Shown piece by piece: positions 1 to 11,380 of a stretch of 64,000 nt of DNA. The notes beneath the pieces were generated by a model, which saw only the letters and a program-made list of their open reading frames with translations, was not told where the DNA came from and ran no database searches. Both the position numbers and the translations under genes were made by a program. The DNA is from Ophthalmolycus amberensis (taxonomy: Eukaryota; Chordata; Actinopteri; Perciformes; Zoarcidae). Each line of letters opens with the position of its first letter. Positions within the stretch are counted from its first letter, which is position 1. Location: contig JAFEUB010000795.1 of assembly GCA_024529925.1 (NCBI GenBank), positions 1 to 64,000 of the forward strand. The letters run 5' to 3'.

Positions 1-333
1 CATGAAGATCAAAGCAACTAGACTTGATGACGAGCTACTTACTCACTGTGCTTGAGTTTGCATAAACCAAATGAAATGCGGAGAATAATAACTCAGCATG
101 AAGCCCTTTCCTGTTTGTTGCCACAGCCGTTATCTTGACATTTGCACTCTTTTTCATCTTTTGTCTTTTTCTCAGAATGGATTCAATAATCAAACAAGTT
201 CAAGTGTAACTATGAACATAGAGGAGAGCCAAACATTCAGTGAACCAGTATTTAGCATGCAAACTATTGCAACTACTACAACTATACTACTGTGTACTCT
301 TAAAAGTAATGAATCAAGCCATATAATAAAGCC
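1..333 (+). repeat. Local direct repeat, copy A
   Basis: Closely matches 1911-2261 with a few substitutions and small indels. Shared landmarks include GCAACTAGACTTGATGACG, CAGCATGAAGCCC and a shared end at ATATAATAAAGCC. The left end may continue beyond the window. The downstream flanks differ. Confidence 0.85.
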
Positions 334-1569
334 GTGCTAGATGCACGGAATACAATAAAATTACATGAAATGAAATGCAGTTTTGGTTGAAAATAGTATT
401 TCAAAATGAATAATAAGTTGTTATAATCATCATATATTCCTGGAAAGAACAATAGGTGTGTGAACACAAAGATGCAGTATTTCTAAAGATTCAAGTATAT
501 CTGAAAATCTGCTGTTTTTTTGTCATATGGAATATACTTTGTGTTGGATTTTTCACTACTTTACATGTCTGCTTGTTCCAGCACGTTACTGAGCTACATC
601 ACACAGTGGGAAATATTTAAATCTCTGCCACCTTTGGCCTCACAGTGACCTCAGATGGAAAAATTGTAGATGCGTTCAGCCAGATGTATTTGGCATGTAA
701 GCATGTGATTTTGACAATATTTGTATTTAACAAATAAAATAAGCCTGTGAATTTGGTACGTACCTAACTTTACATTTTCTTTTAGATTCACTCTTTTAAA
801 GTCTATATTTCTTTTCTTTTCTTTTAGATACATACAAAGCACCTTAGAATTGCCTTAAGTGTTTGAATTGTGCCATATAAATATTTTATTCTGCACAACA
901 AGAGCTTGTAATGATGGACCCAACAAATGGAACGTGGAAGTGAAGAGGTTTACAATTTAAAAATGTTGACTTGGTAAGCGATACTGCAACTTAATGCTGC
1001 TATCTCTGTTCTGGTTCACTGGTTCACAACTGGAGGGGTGGAGTGTGTAGTTGTGACACTGAGTGAGCTTAACTAAGCGTGCACACTCTATTAGAAGAAA
1101 TTATTCTTTTTATACTGAAATTTAAAAAAGCAAAAAACCCAAAATGTAAGGGTTTTTTTGTAACTCAAAGATTCACTTCCTGATTTTTGTCACAGGACCC
1201 GAAAAGGCCTCCAGCTCCCTGAATGTTCTCTCTAATTTGAAACCAAACTGTGAATCATGTAGAGTTTGAAGATGGCTGCAGTGAGCTCGAAGGATAGTTG
1301 GATATTTAGAGGTGTGTATGAAGGTCATAAAGCCTCTGTGTGACATTTCCGAACAATCAACAGTTGTCTGATCCTTGGAATTATATTTTAGCGGCATTAG
1401 CGTTGCGGAAAGTCTTTGTCACATGAACACAACAAAACAGCCATTTTTAGATTTCGTCATTTTAATAAGATTTAAATTGATATCTATTGTATGCAACATG
1501 CGCCCATGTGTGCTGATGTACCTTTCATTCCTTTAATGTCTGCTTTTGTTGGACGACAGATGGACTTAC
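1..1569 (-). other. spi1: spi1 intron 3 (5' part, to window edge)
   Basis: Minus-strand sequence downstream of spi1 exon 3. Apart from the direct-repeat copy at 1-333 it is AT-rich and shows no exon. The short ORFs at 98-340, 651-842 and 1173-1397 have no recognisable protein similarity. Confidence 0.6.
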
Positions 1570-1766
1570 TGGTTGCTGTAACACGTGAGGATGTGCCCCA
1601 AGATTTGGATCCAGCAGGTTTTCTGCGTCGTACCGTATGACGTCGTGTCGTAACAGACCGGGCGCGTGCAGAGTCTGCACACTCTGAAGCTCTGTGAAGT
1701 TAGCCCCTTGGAGGTTCTCAAACTCTACAGGGTGTATGTGAGGGTGAGTGTGGTACTCCCAGTGCT
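1570..1766 (-). CDS. spi1: spi1 coding exon 3
   Basis: 197 nt, with acceptor CTCTTCAG before 1766 and donor GTAAGT at 1569-1564. It encodes the His-rich HTHPHIHP stretch and the FTELQSVQ motif. The open frame continues past the donor to a stop near 1525, so the donor choice rests on GTAAGT consensus and on the codon-boundary exit. Confidence 0.85.
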
Positions 1767-3502
1767 CTGAAGAGAGAGAGGGAGAGAAACAGCATAATGA
1801 CCACTGCATTTTGTTGACTGTATAACTCCGTTTGAGTTTGAGATGACTCATGAAAGAAGCCAGACTGTATGTCTATGGAAATCAATCTTTGTCATTAGAT
1901 ATCTAAAACCACGAAGTCAAAAGCAACTAGACTTGATGACGAGCTACTTACTCACTGTGCTTGAGTTTGCATAAAGCAAATGAAATGAGGAGAATAATAG
2001 AGAATTCAGCATGAAGCCCTTTCCTGTTTGTTGCCACAGCCGTTAACTTGAGATTTGCACTTTTTTTCATGTTTTGTCTTTTTCTCAGAATGGATTTAAT
2101 AATAAAACAAGATAGTTAAAGCTTTCAAGTTCAAGTGTAACTATGAACATAGAGGAGAGCCAAACATTAAGTGAACCAGTATTTAGCATGCAAACTATTG
2201 CAACTTCAACTATACTACTGTGTACTCTTAAAAGTAATGAATCAAGCCATATAATAAAGCCATATCACACATCCACTGTAACACTGTCAGATTACTCTTT
2301 ATGGTGTTGTTATTTGTATTTTCTAAGTATTTTGGATATAAATATGAGATATTTGTATCACAATGACAACTGGCACATTCTCATTGGGGGCGTTTTTTGC
2401 TATAAGGTCAGGAATAGATTTTCCCACCCCGATTTATATTGTTTTGGTGCAATATGCAAAACTGTTGATTACAAGAGAAAGTAAAGCCCCTGTCTTGTAT
2501 CCACAAAACCCCATGGGGCGAAAGTTTGTTCTATGTCTGTAAATTGTAGCGGCCGAAAGAAATGGCATCTGTTTCCTGTGTTCCATACACCCTGATGTGG
2601 TGCGCTCCAGCTGCACACTGCAGGCGTTTTACGTATAATGCACCAGAAAAAGACAGTGTTACCACATAAAGTTATGGTGACTAATTTGAAGATTAGCAGA
2701 GTAAAATGACTATTTTGAGTATTTTCTTTTAATTGAAAATTTAAACAAGATTCATGTCATTTGCTCTCCCCCCCACCACCATCATCATCTATTTATCTAT
2801 TTGCATTTTAAAATGTTTTTAATTTAAACATCACTCACAGTAATTTAATATAACAAGTGACAGTTTCAATTGAAACTGTGTTCGTATGAGACAAAACACA
2901 TGCTGGAGTAAAACTCACCTGCCTGGATATCTGCATCTAGGACATATGGATTATTATAATATTCTGCAATTTGATGTCTGTAGATCTCAGAATCGTACAT
3001 TTCTTCTGAGTGCTGAGAGAGCAAATAAAAACATTTTCAGTCACAAGAATTCATGAAAGTAAAATCTTTAACTGGATGTTGATGCAAATAACTCACATTA
3101 AATAATAAAACACACCATTTGTAATTGGTAAGTCAGATAAAGCATTAGTAATAGCTGTGTTATCATTATGACTTTTTTCTTGCCACGACTGTTCTGAAAC
3201 TCTCAAGAAGTTTTGAGTTTCATTTTCATGTCGCCCGTAGTATGAAAGACTCACAGCTTGTGTGCTGTATTCAAATTGAAGTAGACTCACATTAACTCAT
3301 TTAATTTGAAATAACACTTGTTGTCCATCCTCTTAACTAACAAATGTGTTTCTGTTTAATGCTGCATTCAACAAAAAACAAACTACTCAAGGAACTCCTC
3401 TAAGCTTTAGAGTTTCCTCAGAGTTTAGATAATGATATAAAATAAATAAATGATACTTACAGTCGGGATGAGGTAGCTCTCCATTCTGTATGGATGCAAC
3501 AT
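1570..3502 (-). CDS. spi1: PU.1 / Spi-1 ETS transcription factor, N-terminal part (gene runs off the left edge)
   Basis: PU.1 binds purine-rich GGAA sites in the nucleus and drives myeloid and B-cell gene expression. Three coding exons encode residues 1-111: 3461-3502, 2919-3012 and 1570-1766. Splice phases agree (0, 1, 0) and all donors and acceptors are GT/AG. The start reads MLHPYRMES, matching the MLQACKMEG start of mammalian PU.1. Exon 2 has the acidic/tyrosine stretch EEMYDSEIYRHQ, and exon 3 has HWEYHTHPHIHPVEFEN followed by the family hallmark FTELQSVQ of the transactivation domain. The acidic/PEST region and the ETS DNA-binding domain are not in the window, and no ETS-like reading is visible between 1 and 1569. 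The start is the first ATG in frame: the frame is open 38 codons upstream but has no ATG before a TGA. Teleosts carry more than one spi1 copy and I cannot say which this is. Confidence 0.93.
1911..2261 (+). repeat. Local direct repeat, copy B (spi1 intron 2)
   Basis: Second copy of the 1-333 segment, same orientation, about 1.9 kb away, between spi1 coding exons 2 and 3. It has small insertions relative to copy A, for example near 2000 and 2110-2130. The short ORFs in both copies are alike only because the DNA is duplicated. Confidence 0.85.
2919..3012 (-). CDS. spi1: spi1 coding exon 2
   Basis: 94 nt, with acceptor CTCTCTCAG before 3012 and donor GTGAG at 2918. It encodes HSEEMYDSEIYRHQ through DADIQA and leaves one base of the next codon. 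Rich in Asp, Glu and Tyr like the matching PU.1 exon. Confidence 0.9.
3461..3502 (-). CDS. spi1: spi1 coding exon 1
   Basis: Fourteen codons from the ATG at 3502, ending at a strong GTAAGT donor read on the minus strand at 3460-3455. It ends on a codon boundary. Confidence 0.9.
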
Positions 3503-3720
3503 GGAGACCTCTTCTCCAACGGACCGAGTCTCAGATGCTTTGCAGGATAAAAAGCTCTCACAACCTTTCAAAACCTTTGCGGCACCATTGCACAATGTTT
3601 CAAAATTTCCTCTCACTCAACGAAAACCAAACGATGTCTCTCCCTCTCTCTTATTGTATAGCATACAGTTATAACCTGAGCTACTCTCGGAGGCCTTCAG
3701 CTGGAGTCAAATAAAGTGAA
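3503..3720 (-). promoter_or_regulatory. spi1: spi1 5' UTR and proximal promoter region
   Basis: Directly upstream of the spi1 start. On the minus strand there is a purine-rich run (AGAGAGAGGGAGAGA near 3640-3655) and a GAGGAAATTTT motif near 3600-3612. The latter fits an ETS/PU.1 core, and PU.1 is known to autoregulate in mammals. The transcription start is not visible from sequence, so the motif could lie in the UTR. Confidence 0.4.
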
Positions 3721-3920
3721 ATAAACAAGGCCCGCTGTTTGACTCTAAATTGAAAAAGGAACTTTTGACTTCTGCAAAATGTGTGTGGGTGGGAGCAATA
3801 GTGTGTGTCTGTTGAAGGTTCCTGGCCATTGATGATTTGTCAGGGGAGACCATGAAACTTCACATTTATCAGGGTCTACATACTGTCCCCTCCCTTAGCA
3901 GCCAATCATCATCAAGTGTC

Positions 3921-3948
3921 CTCACTGTCAGTTTCTCCTGACAGTGAG
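3921..3948. repeat. Perfect 11-bp inverted repeat (stem-loop)
   Basis: CTCACTGTCAG, a 6-nt loop (TTTCTC), then CTGACAGTGAG. The arms pair without mismatch. It lies about 420 bp upstream of the spi1 start. Confidence 0.7.
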
Positions 3949-4044
3949 TCTCTTAACGTTTTAAGTTTGCTTGACTTTGTTTGTTTTACTTCTAATTATG
4001 GCATGCTTTGGTCTCAACAGCAGTAGAGTCATACTGTAAAAAAT

Positions 4045-4345
4045 AGTGGTTGTTGCCCTTCAGGTCATTTATAAGCAGCATATAAGCTTTTAATAAACGG
4101 TTTATTGCACACTATAATATAGTTCTAAGCAGATATAAGGACATCTTTAAGTGCTTATTGATATTTTTGCTGATGTAATATAAATATGTCTTCATTGGAG
4201 GAAGTTATCATATATTTTGACATATACTGTACATTAATGAAAACAAAAATGTCCTTATATTTGTGAACAACTATTACTGGCTCATAAATGCTAAATTGGA
4301 TTGGGGGGGGCTCAAGTAAAGTGTTTCCAAATTCAAGACTATACA
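4045..4345. repeat. Decayed AT-rich interspersed repeat
   Basis: Contains TTATAAGCAGCATATAAGC near the left and GGGGGGGCTCAAGTAAAGTG near the right. A related fragment at about 59,165-59,265 shares the G-run followed by CTTCAAGTAAAATGTT. This looks like a short non-autonomous element present at least twice here. The ends are approximate. Confidence 0.45.
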
Positions 4346-4779
4346 AACGTATTATGTTTACTAATATATAATTTACTATGACTATATGATGTACTGTACC
4401 TTAAAGAATTAATCAATATAAGCTTTATTGAACATGTATGTTCAAGCATACAATGAGATTGTATCTGATTTGCAGTAGCTTTCAGCTTACTTACAAACAG
4501 TTCCAATAAAAAACACCATCAGCTTAAGATGATTCCAGAAAATCATATAAAACAAACAACGTTTGTTTAAAAGATATAATGGAATTTACAGCTCAACAAC
4601 GACAGGCTTTACTGGATATAATGGATATTATTTTTAGTTTTGAGTGTCACACTAACAGTCACACGTCCGGGTTCTGACTGCAGACCTGAAACTGACGGAC
4701 TGAAAGCTCACACTGTTGAGAAATGACTGAAACATGCTGTTTGATGATGTAAACAGGGGTTTGTTGAGGAAGAAAATCG

Positions 4780-4780
<1 letters not shown>

Positions 4781-4816
<36 letters not shown>
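4781..4816 (+). repeat. CA microsatellite
   Basis: About 17 CA units with one CG interruption near the start. It creates poly-Cys-Val and poly-Thr-His pseudo-reading frames on both strands. Confidence 0.95.
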
Positions 4817-4817
<1 letters not shown>

Positions 4818-5585
4818 CTGGAAGATAAGATGAAGGTGCAGTGTCTGTGTTGTAACCACAATGGAGCCAAATGGAGATTATCATTATCACAGAGGAGATA
4901 CTGTAACAACTCCTCAGTGGGAATTGAGTTCCTCTGCAACTAAGAAACTGCATAAGTCTGTTTGTTGGGTTCAGTAATGCATTGTTATGCATTATATCAG
5001 GTTTGAGGTGAGTAACCCCAGGTTTCTGAAACTGTAGGTTTAAATATGCAAATGAGGCATTATCTAATGGTTGCTTTTGGTGAATTTAAGAGAAATCTAT
5101 AGATGCAAGTGTCGTTAATTAAACACCTAATTGAATATTTTGAATGTTTTCTTTCCACGAGTCTGTAAAAAGAAAAGCTCAAAATTGACCAGTGATTAAA
5201 AAACAATGTTTTTGCCTGCGGTGTCTGCCCTCATTTGGTCTAAATGTTCATGAGGCCTTAAGGCAAAATAAAAATGAAATATGTTGGTTTTGACAACTGT
5301 AAAAACTAAAGATACTGCATATTTCCCAGATGCAGAGATAACAGTTAAAGAGAACAGTTACAGTGCAGCACAAATCGGTGCATATATTGTTAGCGCTGCC
5401 TGTTTAAGAGGAAGACTGCAGCATTGTGATAAGGCAATGCGCTGAAAATATTACTTTCTGTGAGATTAAAATACTGAGGTTAAGGTTATCTTCTCACCGA
5501 GGTCAGTGTGTTTATTCCCACGAGCACGAAGACCTGAACTACACATTAAAAACATGGTCAAATCGTGTTTCAAAAACTGCTTTTT

Positions 5586-5634
5586 GTACATAGTCTGGTT
5601 CAGTAATCAGTACATAGTCCTGGTTCAGTAATCA
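5586..5634 (+). repeat. Two-unit tandem repeat, about 24 bp
   Basis: GTACATAGTC(C)TGGTTCAGTAATCA occurs twice back to back. The second unit has one extra C. Confidence 0.85.
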
Positions 5635-7867
5635 CACAGGAAGGACTTATCAGAAGCTGCAAAATATAGTGATTATCGTTGGACATAATATTCACAATAG
5701 TTGTACTGCGTGCAGATCTATCGACAACATTAATCTTCTGATGCACATTCAATGTTACATGCTGCTTGACAAAACTGTAAAATAGTTGCTTTTCGATATA
5801 TTTCTGTCTTCTTGTCGGTTGTATTTTCCTTGTTGACTGATGGAAGACCATAATGGCCAGAGTCTCTGTTTGAGGAGCTGTTAAAACCACAGACTGTGGG
5901 CAACCTCGACAGGCCCCATTTTAATCACAGCTGGCTGAGCAAAACTGATGACATATAGCCTACAGTAGCATTTTCCGAGAGTATTAATACACAGAGTGAG
6001 CTGCAGCACGCCACGCACTATTTCCATCACAACTATTTTCAGTAAAGCCAAAGGATAATTCTTTTTCTGGTGACTTTTTGTTCATGTCGTGAAAGAAAAT
6101 GACTGAAAAGTGTCTCGTTTAAAACACATTCTATGTTCAACCTAAATTTTGTTAAAGTTCTACTGAGTAAAATCCACATTAAATACATTACATTAAATAC
6201 TAAGTCAAGTTTATAATAATAAGGTATGTGTTAACATTGATTCAAATCTAAAACTGAAGTTTTAGTTGATCTATAGTAGTACTGTGTCGTGTGTAGTGGA
6301 GCTAACAATGGTGGAGAAATATAAAGTTGCACAGAACCAAAACACTCAAGTTAAGTACAGGTGCATCAAAACTGTGCTGAAGTACAGCTCTACTGATCAT
6401 TTTATATGAAACACGTTATTTAAAAGAGCAAAGCAAAGCCATCCGGTGAGTCAAAGAGTTATGTCAACTGTTTTTTGTTCAGATGTATCCACGTTACTTT
6501 AAGTGCGGATTGATCTGGAAAAGACGTAAAAAACGTATACACTGTCGATCACCTGCACTCATTTTAGTGAAGATGTTGTGAAGATGTATCAGGTAACATT
6601 TATACAGGTAAACAGCACCGGCACCAGTGTGTGCTGGATTTTTGGGTTCCTTCACAGTCAGGCTTTTTTTATCCAACGCACCTGTCTTCAAGGCAAGAAC
6701 TTTGTGAAAGTTATTATTTAACAAGACTGGATCTGATTTTCACTTTTCACTCATTGTGTTGTCCGGGTTTGATTGTTAGGCAGTAGGACTGAGGAGCTGC
6801 TTTTGTATAACATGCTTGTGTGCAGTACTTTAATTGAGAAATGCAATAAATATTTCAAAACAGTTTAAAAGAATGATTCAGTTGAGACAATGCCTTCCTT
6901 TACCCAGCGTGGGTCAGGAGAGGTATTGATTAAAGTCTAAATAAAATATTGATTTAATCACTGCTGCATCTGCTAGCGTGTAATTAAACTGTTTTTAATT
7001 CAAGTGATGTTCAGTTCAGATGTAATTTAGTATTAGATTTACAGAGCTAGACATTGACGAAACATTAACATTTAAATCTGAAATAACTATTTTTAAAATG
7101 GTATTTCTGGTTTTGTCCTCTTCTTTGATTCCGTGAAGTCTGTTTTTATACACAGATATGAACTAGTTGCAGTCTGTTTGTCTTCCTTGTGGCCTGAGAG
7201 ACAAGGTACAGGCAGAATACAGGACATGCAGTGACATATTATTAAATGAGGAACTGGGAACTTGTCTTTCAGATTCAGTTCCTTGAAGGTCGCCTTTAAA
7301 TGAATCCATTTACGTGATGTATGGTCAGGGTTATCCAGACCTCCATACGGTCGGTCGCCTTGTTGCCATCCTCTGTAGGAAAGAGCCTTTAAATGTTGCA
7401 CTGGATGGTTACAAGAAGAAGATAAAGAGACATTGTTAAAGAATGTTAGTGTCAGTATAAAACAAAGCTGCGTATACTGACATAATTAACTGAATTCGTG
7501 TGACATATTTGACGTTATTGTGTAAAACATTAGAAACTACAGGAAACAGAAGAAGGCAGATAATACTTTTGGCTTTATTACATCCAAATAATTTCCACAA
7601 AACTTCCAAAAATCAATTAGAAAGTACTGTCACAAACTGTCTTGTATAGTTAAAAGTAATTGATTCATGTTGAGGCCAGAGTGTGTTTAGTCAACCCTTT
7701 TGCTGGTCTCTTTCACTTTCTGCAAGTAGATCACAACATCATAAAAAGGACCGTAAAACCTGACAGATCACGTGCAGTGCATTGTTTTCCAGAATGTTTC
7801 CATTGGTCATGTGCATAGGATTTTACAGTGACTGTATAACTGTAGTGACATCAACTGTATTGTCAAC

Positions 7868-8230
7868 ATACACTCAGTGAGCGCTTTATTAAGTACTCCA
7901 ATAACATCTAACGCATTCCAATACAACAAGTCAGCCATAGATTCTACCGTTACAAAGATGCTACTGTTCAGTTTTGATTGCTACTGTCAGAGAGGTATTC
8001 ATTTAACTATATGTTTATCACAGAGGTTGTAGTGTATCTAATGTATTGCACATATCATTTACAAACATACAAGACCAATACCACTAAATATAACTACACA
8101 GTAATACACTTAGTTGAATTTACACCTTTCTGGCAGAAAGACGGAACATTATAATCTTCACATATGCAGATCCATTAGATTGTATATACTATTATAGGTG
8201 TACAGGTGTTCAGACTCCTTAAACCATGGT
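7868..8230. repeat. Decayed interspersed repeat of the CACTCAGTGAGCGCTTTATTA type
   Basis: Begins with CACTCAGTGAGCGCTTTATTA and ends near ATTATAGGTGTACAGGTG. This pattern resembles a widespread fish repeat whose end reads as ACTGAGCACTTTATTAGGAAC. Family identity is from memory and the interior is strongly diverged. Confidence 0.4.
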
Positions 8231-8422
8231 AACAGGGATCCAGCTTCCCATGTGTACTCATAATACAGTGGTGGACACAGTAACATGAGTACGCTTGCTA
8301 AATATTGTGAAATCCAAAACAATAGGCCTGAAAACATGTGACTCTTAAAATGCTGTTTTAGCTAAGTCTGTTTCTTTTCAACTCTGTTATGTTGACAGAA
8401 AAGCCTCATGATGTAAGCACTA

Positions 8423-8840
8423 AGCAGTGGTGGAATGTAACTTAGTACATTTACTCAAGTACTGTAAGGTTTAGGTACTTGTACTTTATTTGGGTATTTC
8501 CATGTCATGCCTCTGTATACTTCCATTCCACAACAATTCAGGTGAAATATTTATACTTTTAAATCGAGATTTAGTCTTCGCTTATAGTAACAGGTTTCTA
8601 AACAGATTAAGACTTGACATAAAACATACAAAGTTCACGATGACCTTATAAAATACAAAACATTGTGATAAAATAGATTAAACTCAGAAATATATGAAAT
8701 ACTTCAAATTAGCTCTACCTCGACTACTACTACAATACTAGAATGCTACTTACACAAGCATCAGTCAGGGCCACTTTTCTGCATTGAGTACTACTTTTAT
8801 GATCATTTTACTACAGTTTGCCAATAATATTTTCATACTT
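8423..8840 (+). repeat. Interspersed repeat of the AGTGGTGGAA / ACTCAAGTACTG type
   Basis: Starts TAAGCAGTGGTGGAATGTAAC, then ACATTTACTCAAGTACTGT and GTACTTGTACTTTA, a signature I recognise as a very common percomorph repeat. Related copies in this window lie at about 15,475-15,660 (reverse orientation) and 58,535-59,450. Confidence 0.6.
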
Positions 8841-8939
8841 TTACTAAAAGCAAACTTTTGCTGATCAGTGGCAACTATTGCAACAAGTTTCAGGTGTTGC
8901 ATAATGTAGCACAACAATCATAAAGTCAGCAATCTAGCT

Positions 8940-9345
8940 AAGTAATGTCGGTCTTTCCCAGAGCTAGATGAGGAGATCGATACCACTTTCATTTCTCTAC
9001 AGTAAATATGAAGCAGATAATTAGGTTAGCTTAGCACAAAGAATAGAAACCACTAGCCTGGCTCTGTTTAACGTTAACAGAATCTGTCAACCAGCAGCTA
9101 TAAAGCTAACTTACTAACATGTCATATCTAAATCGTTCATCATTTGTAAAATAATCAAACTGTAAAAACAGCATGTTGTATAAGAGGGATTTATGTGTGA
9201 GATGATTTCTTGGCCTGGCGCACATAACGTAAAACGTGTTAGTGAGCTTTAAAGGTGTTGGTAGACACATTTTGAACAGAGCCAGGCTAGCTGTTTCCCC
9301 TATTTCCAATCATTGTGCTAAGCTAAGCTAACCGATGAAAAATAA
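8940..9345. repeat. Diverged copy of a fish MITE (same family as 20,312-20,697)
   Basis: Shares with the later copy the segments GAGGAGATCGATACCACT, GGTTAGCTTAGCAC, and GCCAGGCTAGCTGTTTCCCC followed by TTGTGCTAAGCTAAGCTAACC. The two terminal AAAGGAATAG blocks are not visible here, so this copy is truncated or decayed. Confidence 0.65.
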
Positions 9346-10209
9346 CAAGCCAGTATAAAAAACACTAACTATGGCCAGAAAAACTATAAAGTGCTCAGGC
9401 AATGGATTGCCTTACGCTGAGCAGGTGTCCATGTTATTGTGTCCACCAGCAGTTACAGAATGGACCACTCTCATAATCAACACATCTGACGAGATATAGA
9501 TACAGTTTAAAATAAAGTTGGCAGCGTTATTATATTTGTTTTGAAGTGTGACACACTGTGTCACATGTGTCCTGCAGCAGTGCTGACCGAGTGTTGCTTT
9601 CTGGTTTGGTACCACCACAGGGTGTAACTAAGCATTTCACAGTTTTCTATCAGAAAGCAGTCACAAGATACATATCTTTGATGGCTGAAGCCCTCACAGG
9701 CACGCAAACCGTTACATTGGCACCTCTTACTACACAGTCACATACTGTGGTCCCTCGAGTCTGTGGGCCTGCTGTGTGGAGGTGTCAATGTTCTCATCAG
9801 TATCTTTGCATGCACTTATTTTGAGAGGCTACACACATTCAGAAGGAAGCACTGCTCATACTGCTACTTAACACTTCAAAAACAGGGATTATAAAATGAA
9901 AAACGTTGGTTATTTACTGTGGTCTTCCTTATTAACTGTCAGCAAGACAGACCAAAGCCAGAGTCATTTCTCAACAGTCCTGGATACATTTATTGTGCTG
10001 TTATACATATTTTTCTGCTGACATTCAGGGTTTTTTTCAGACATGTGGAGTCTCCCTCGATTCAGTATCATAAGATTCACAGTGCAGGGTCACGAGATTG
10101 TGCCAGCAAAGCCTCACAGAGGGGAATGACGCGCATGACCACTGACTGTGGAAAACAGGATACAGGCTACGTCGCAACAGGATGTGTTGCACTCCTCCTC
10201 TGCAGAACA

Positions 10210-10309
10210 TCAGTTTGACCAGAATGACTGCAGGTTGATGTCCACACTCTGTAACTCCTGTGGCAGTATGGAAATTTCGTAATCGTCTTCGCTCACCATT
10301 TCTTCCGAG
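10210..10309 (-). other. Exon-like open segment, unassigned
   Basis: On the minus strand an acceptor-like ACTCAACTAG at 10,310 is followed by an open frame. It holds an ATG at 10,299 and a TGA at 10,212-10,210. The encoded peptide is acidic and hydrophobic (SSEEMVSEDDYEISILPQEL, then QSVDINLQSFWSN). Its composition looks more like coding DNA than like its AT-rich surroundings. SEEM and ELQSV also occur in spi1 exons 2 and 3, but the match is too short to call a paralogue. A good donor (GTAAG) lies upstream on the same strand at 10,921-10,917. It could be chance, a short terminal exon, or the remnant of a gene. Confidence 0.25.
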
Positions 10310-10589
10310 CTAGTTGAGTAATTCAGTTAAAAAAGAATGGGTTTTTTTATCCGAAAAGAAACATGTAGACTGTACTATTCTTCATATTAGATGCAGATAC
10401 AGATAATAACTTACTCTGTTAATTGTATATATAGCACATTAACCAACCAAAAGATAACTAAAACATTATATAAGTAAACACAATTTGTTTCAGCCTTGCG
10501 CAGGGAAAAAAATGTAAAGATTTAAATTGCTTTACGTCAGGTCAAACCTTAAAGATATAACATTTGAGCACAAAATTTATATCAGCAGA

Positions 10590-10636
10590 ATCTCTATCTA
10601 TCTGTCTGTCTATTTATCTATCTGTTTATATCTATG
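10590..10636 (+). repeat. Imperfect CTAT/CTGT tetranucleotide repeat
   Basis: TCTATCTATCTGTCTGTCTA and similar units, ending near GTTTATATCTATGG. Confidence 0.8.
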
Positions 10637-11100
10637 GTTGAGTTAAGCAGACTGTTAGTAATAAATTAATCTAATTTAAGACTTGCATGAATTCTTACAA
10701 AAGTTAACACAAAAGCAAACAAACGAATGCATTACCAGAAATAAATATAAGTAAATACTGTAAGTAAACTGTAAACCATATTTATCAGCACAAAAACTCA
10801 ACACTGTATACCTACAATACACAAAGTAACACAAAGTAACACTAAAACACCATCTCGTGTCAGTGTGCTTGTATAAGGAAAGTCAGGAAACGCCCACAAT
10901 CTCACTCAACAACCATCTTACCGTCGCCGTCTGTACAACATCCAGTGATGAGCAGCAATGGTGTCCACAGGGGAGTTGTTGAACTACTGGAAGCAAATTG
11001 CCAAAGGTGGTTGAAAAATGCAGGCTTTCTATATATCTCTGAATTAGCAGGGGAACTAAAAACTTCCTTAATTCTACCAATTTAGGTTGGTACCATGAGC

Positions 11101-11130
11101 TTCTTCTTCTCCTTCTTCTTCTTCCTTATT
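11101..11130 (+). repeat. CTT-rich trinucleotide repeat
   Basis: Runs of CTTCTTCTT with CTC interruptions. Confidence 0.75.
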
Positions 11131-11380
11131 AAAACAAGAAGGTGACAAACATTTCCTACAAACCAAGTTTTTAAGGCAGTGAATCTAGTGTGAACTCCTG
11201 ACGCTGATGAGTTCAGTGCATTCGGTCACATCTTTACATCTTCAGTCTAAAGACGGTGGCCGCCATAAGACTTAAGTGCTGAACCTATATCACTAATTTT
11301 TTATTTTTTACGTATATTAATTACCAAACTCTCAATGACACAATGAAACGGACGTCATTGTGTCAACACTGCATGTCCAC

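Noticed and set aside
98..2484. Two ORFs sharing NIEESQT...SEPVFSMQTIAT
   Set aside because: The similarity is due to the DNA-level direct repeat. Both are in spi1 introns.
5440..5560. Short exon-like stretch VFVLVGINTLTS with GT/AG-like borders (minus strand)
   Set aside because: The neighbouring acceptor would leave an intron of only about 40 bp and no other exon connects to it.
6494..6724. 76-codon minus-strand ORF (NNNFHKVLALKTGALDKK)
   Set aside because: Looks mildly protein-like but has no recognisable domain or linked exon.
7093..7385. Minus-strand open frame after a good CTTTCCTACAG acceptor
   Set aside because: The translation resembles no family I know, there is no matching upstream donor, and other frames close early.
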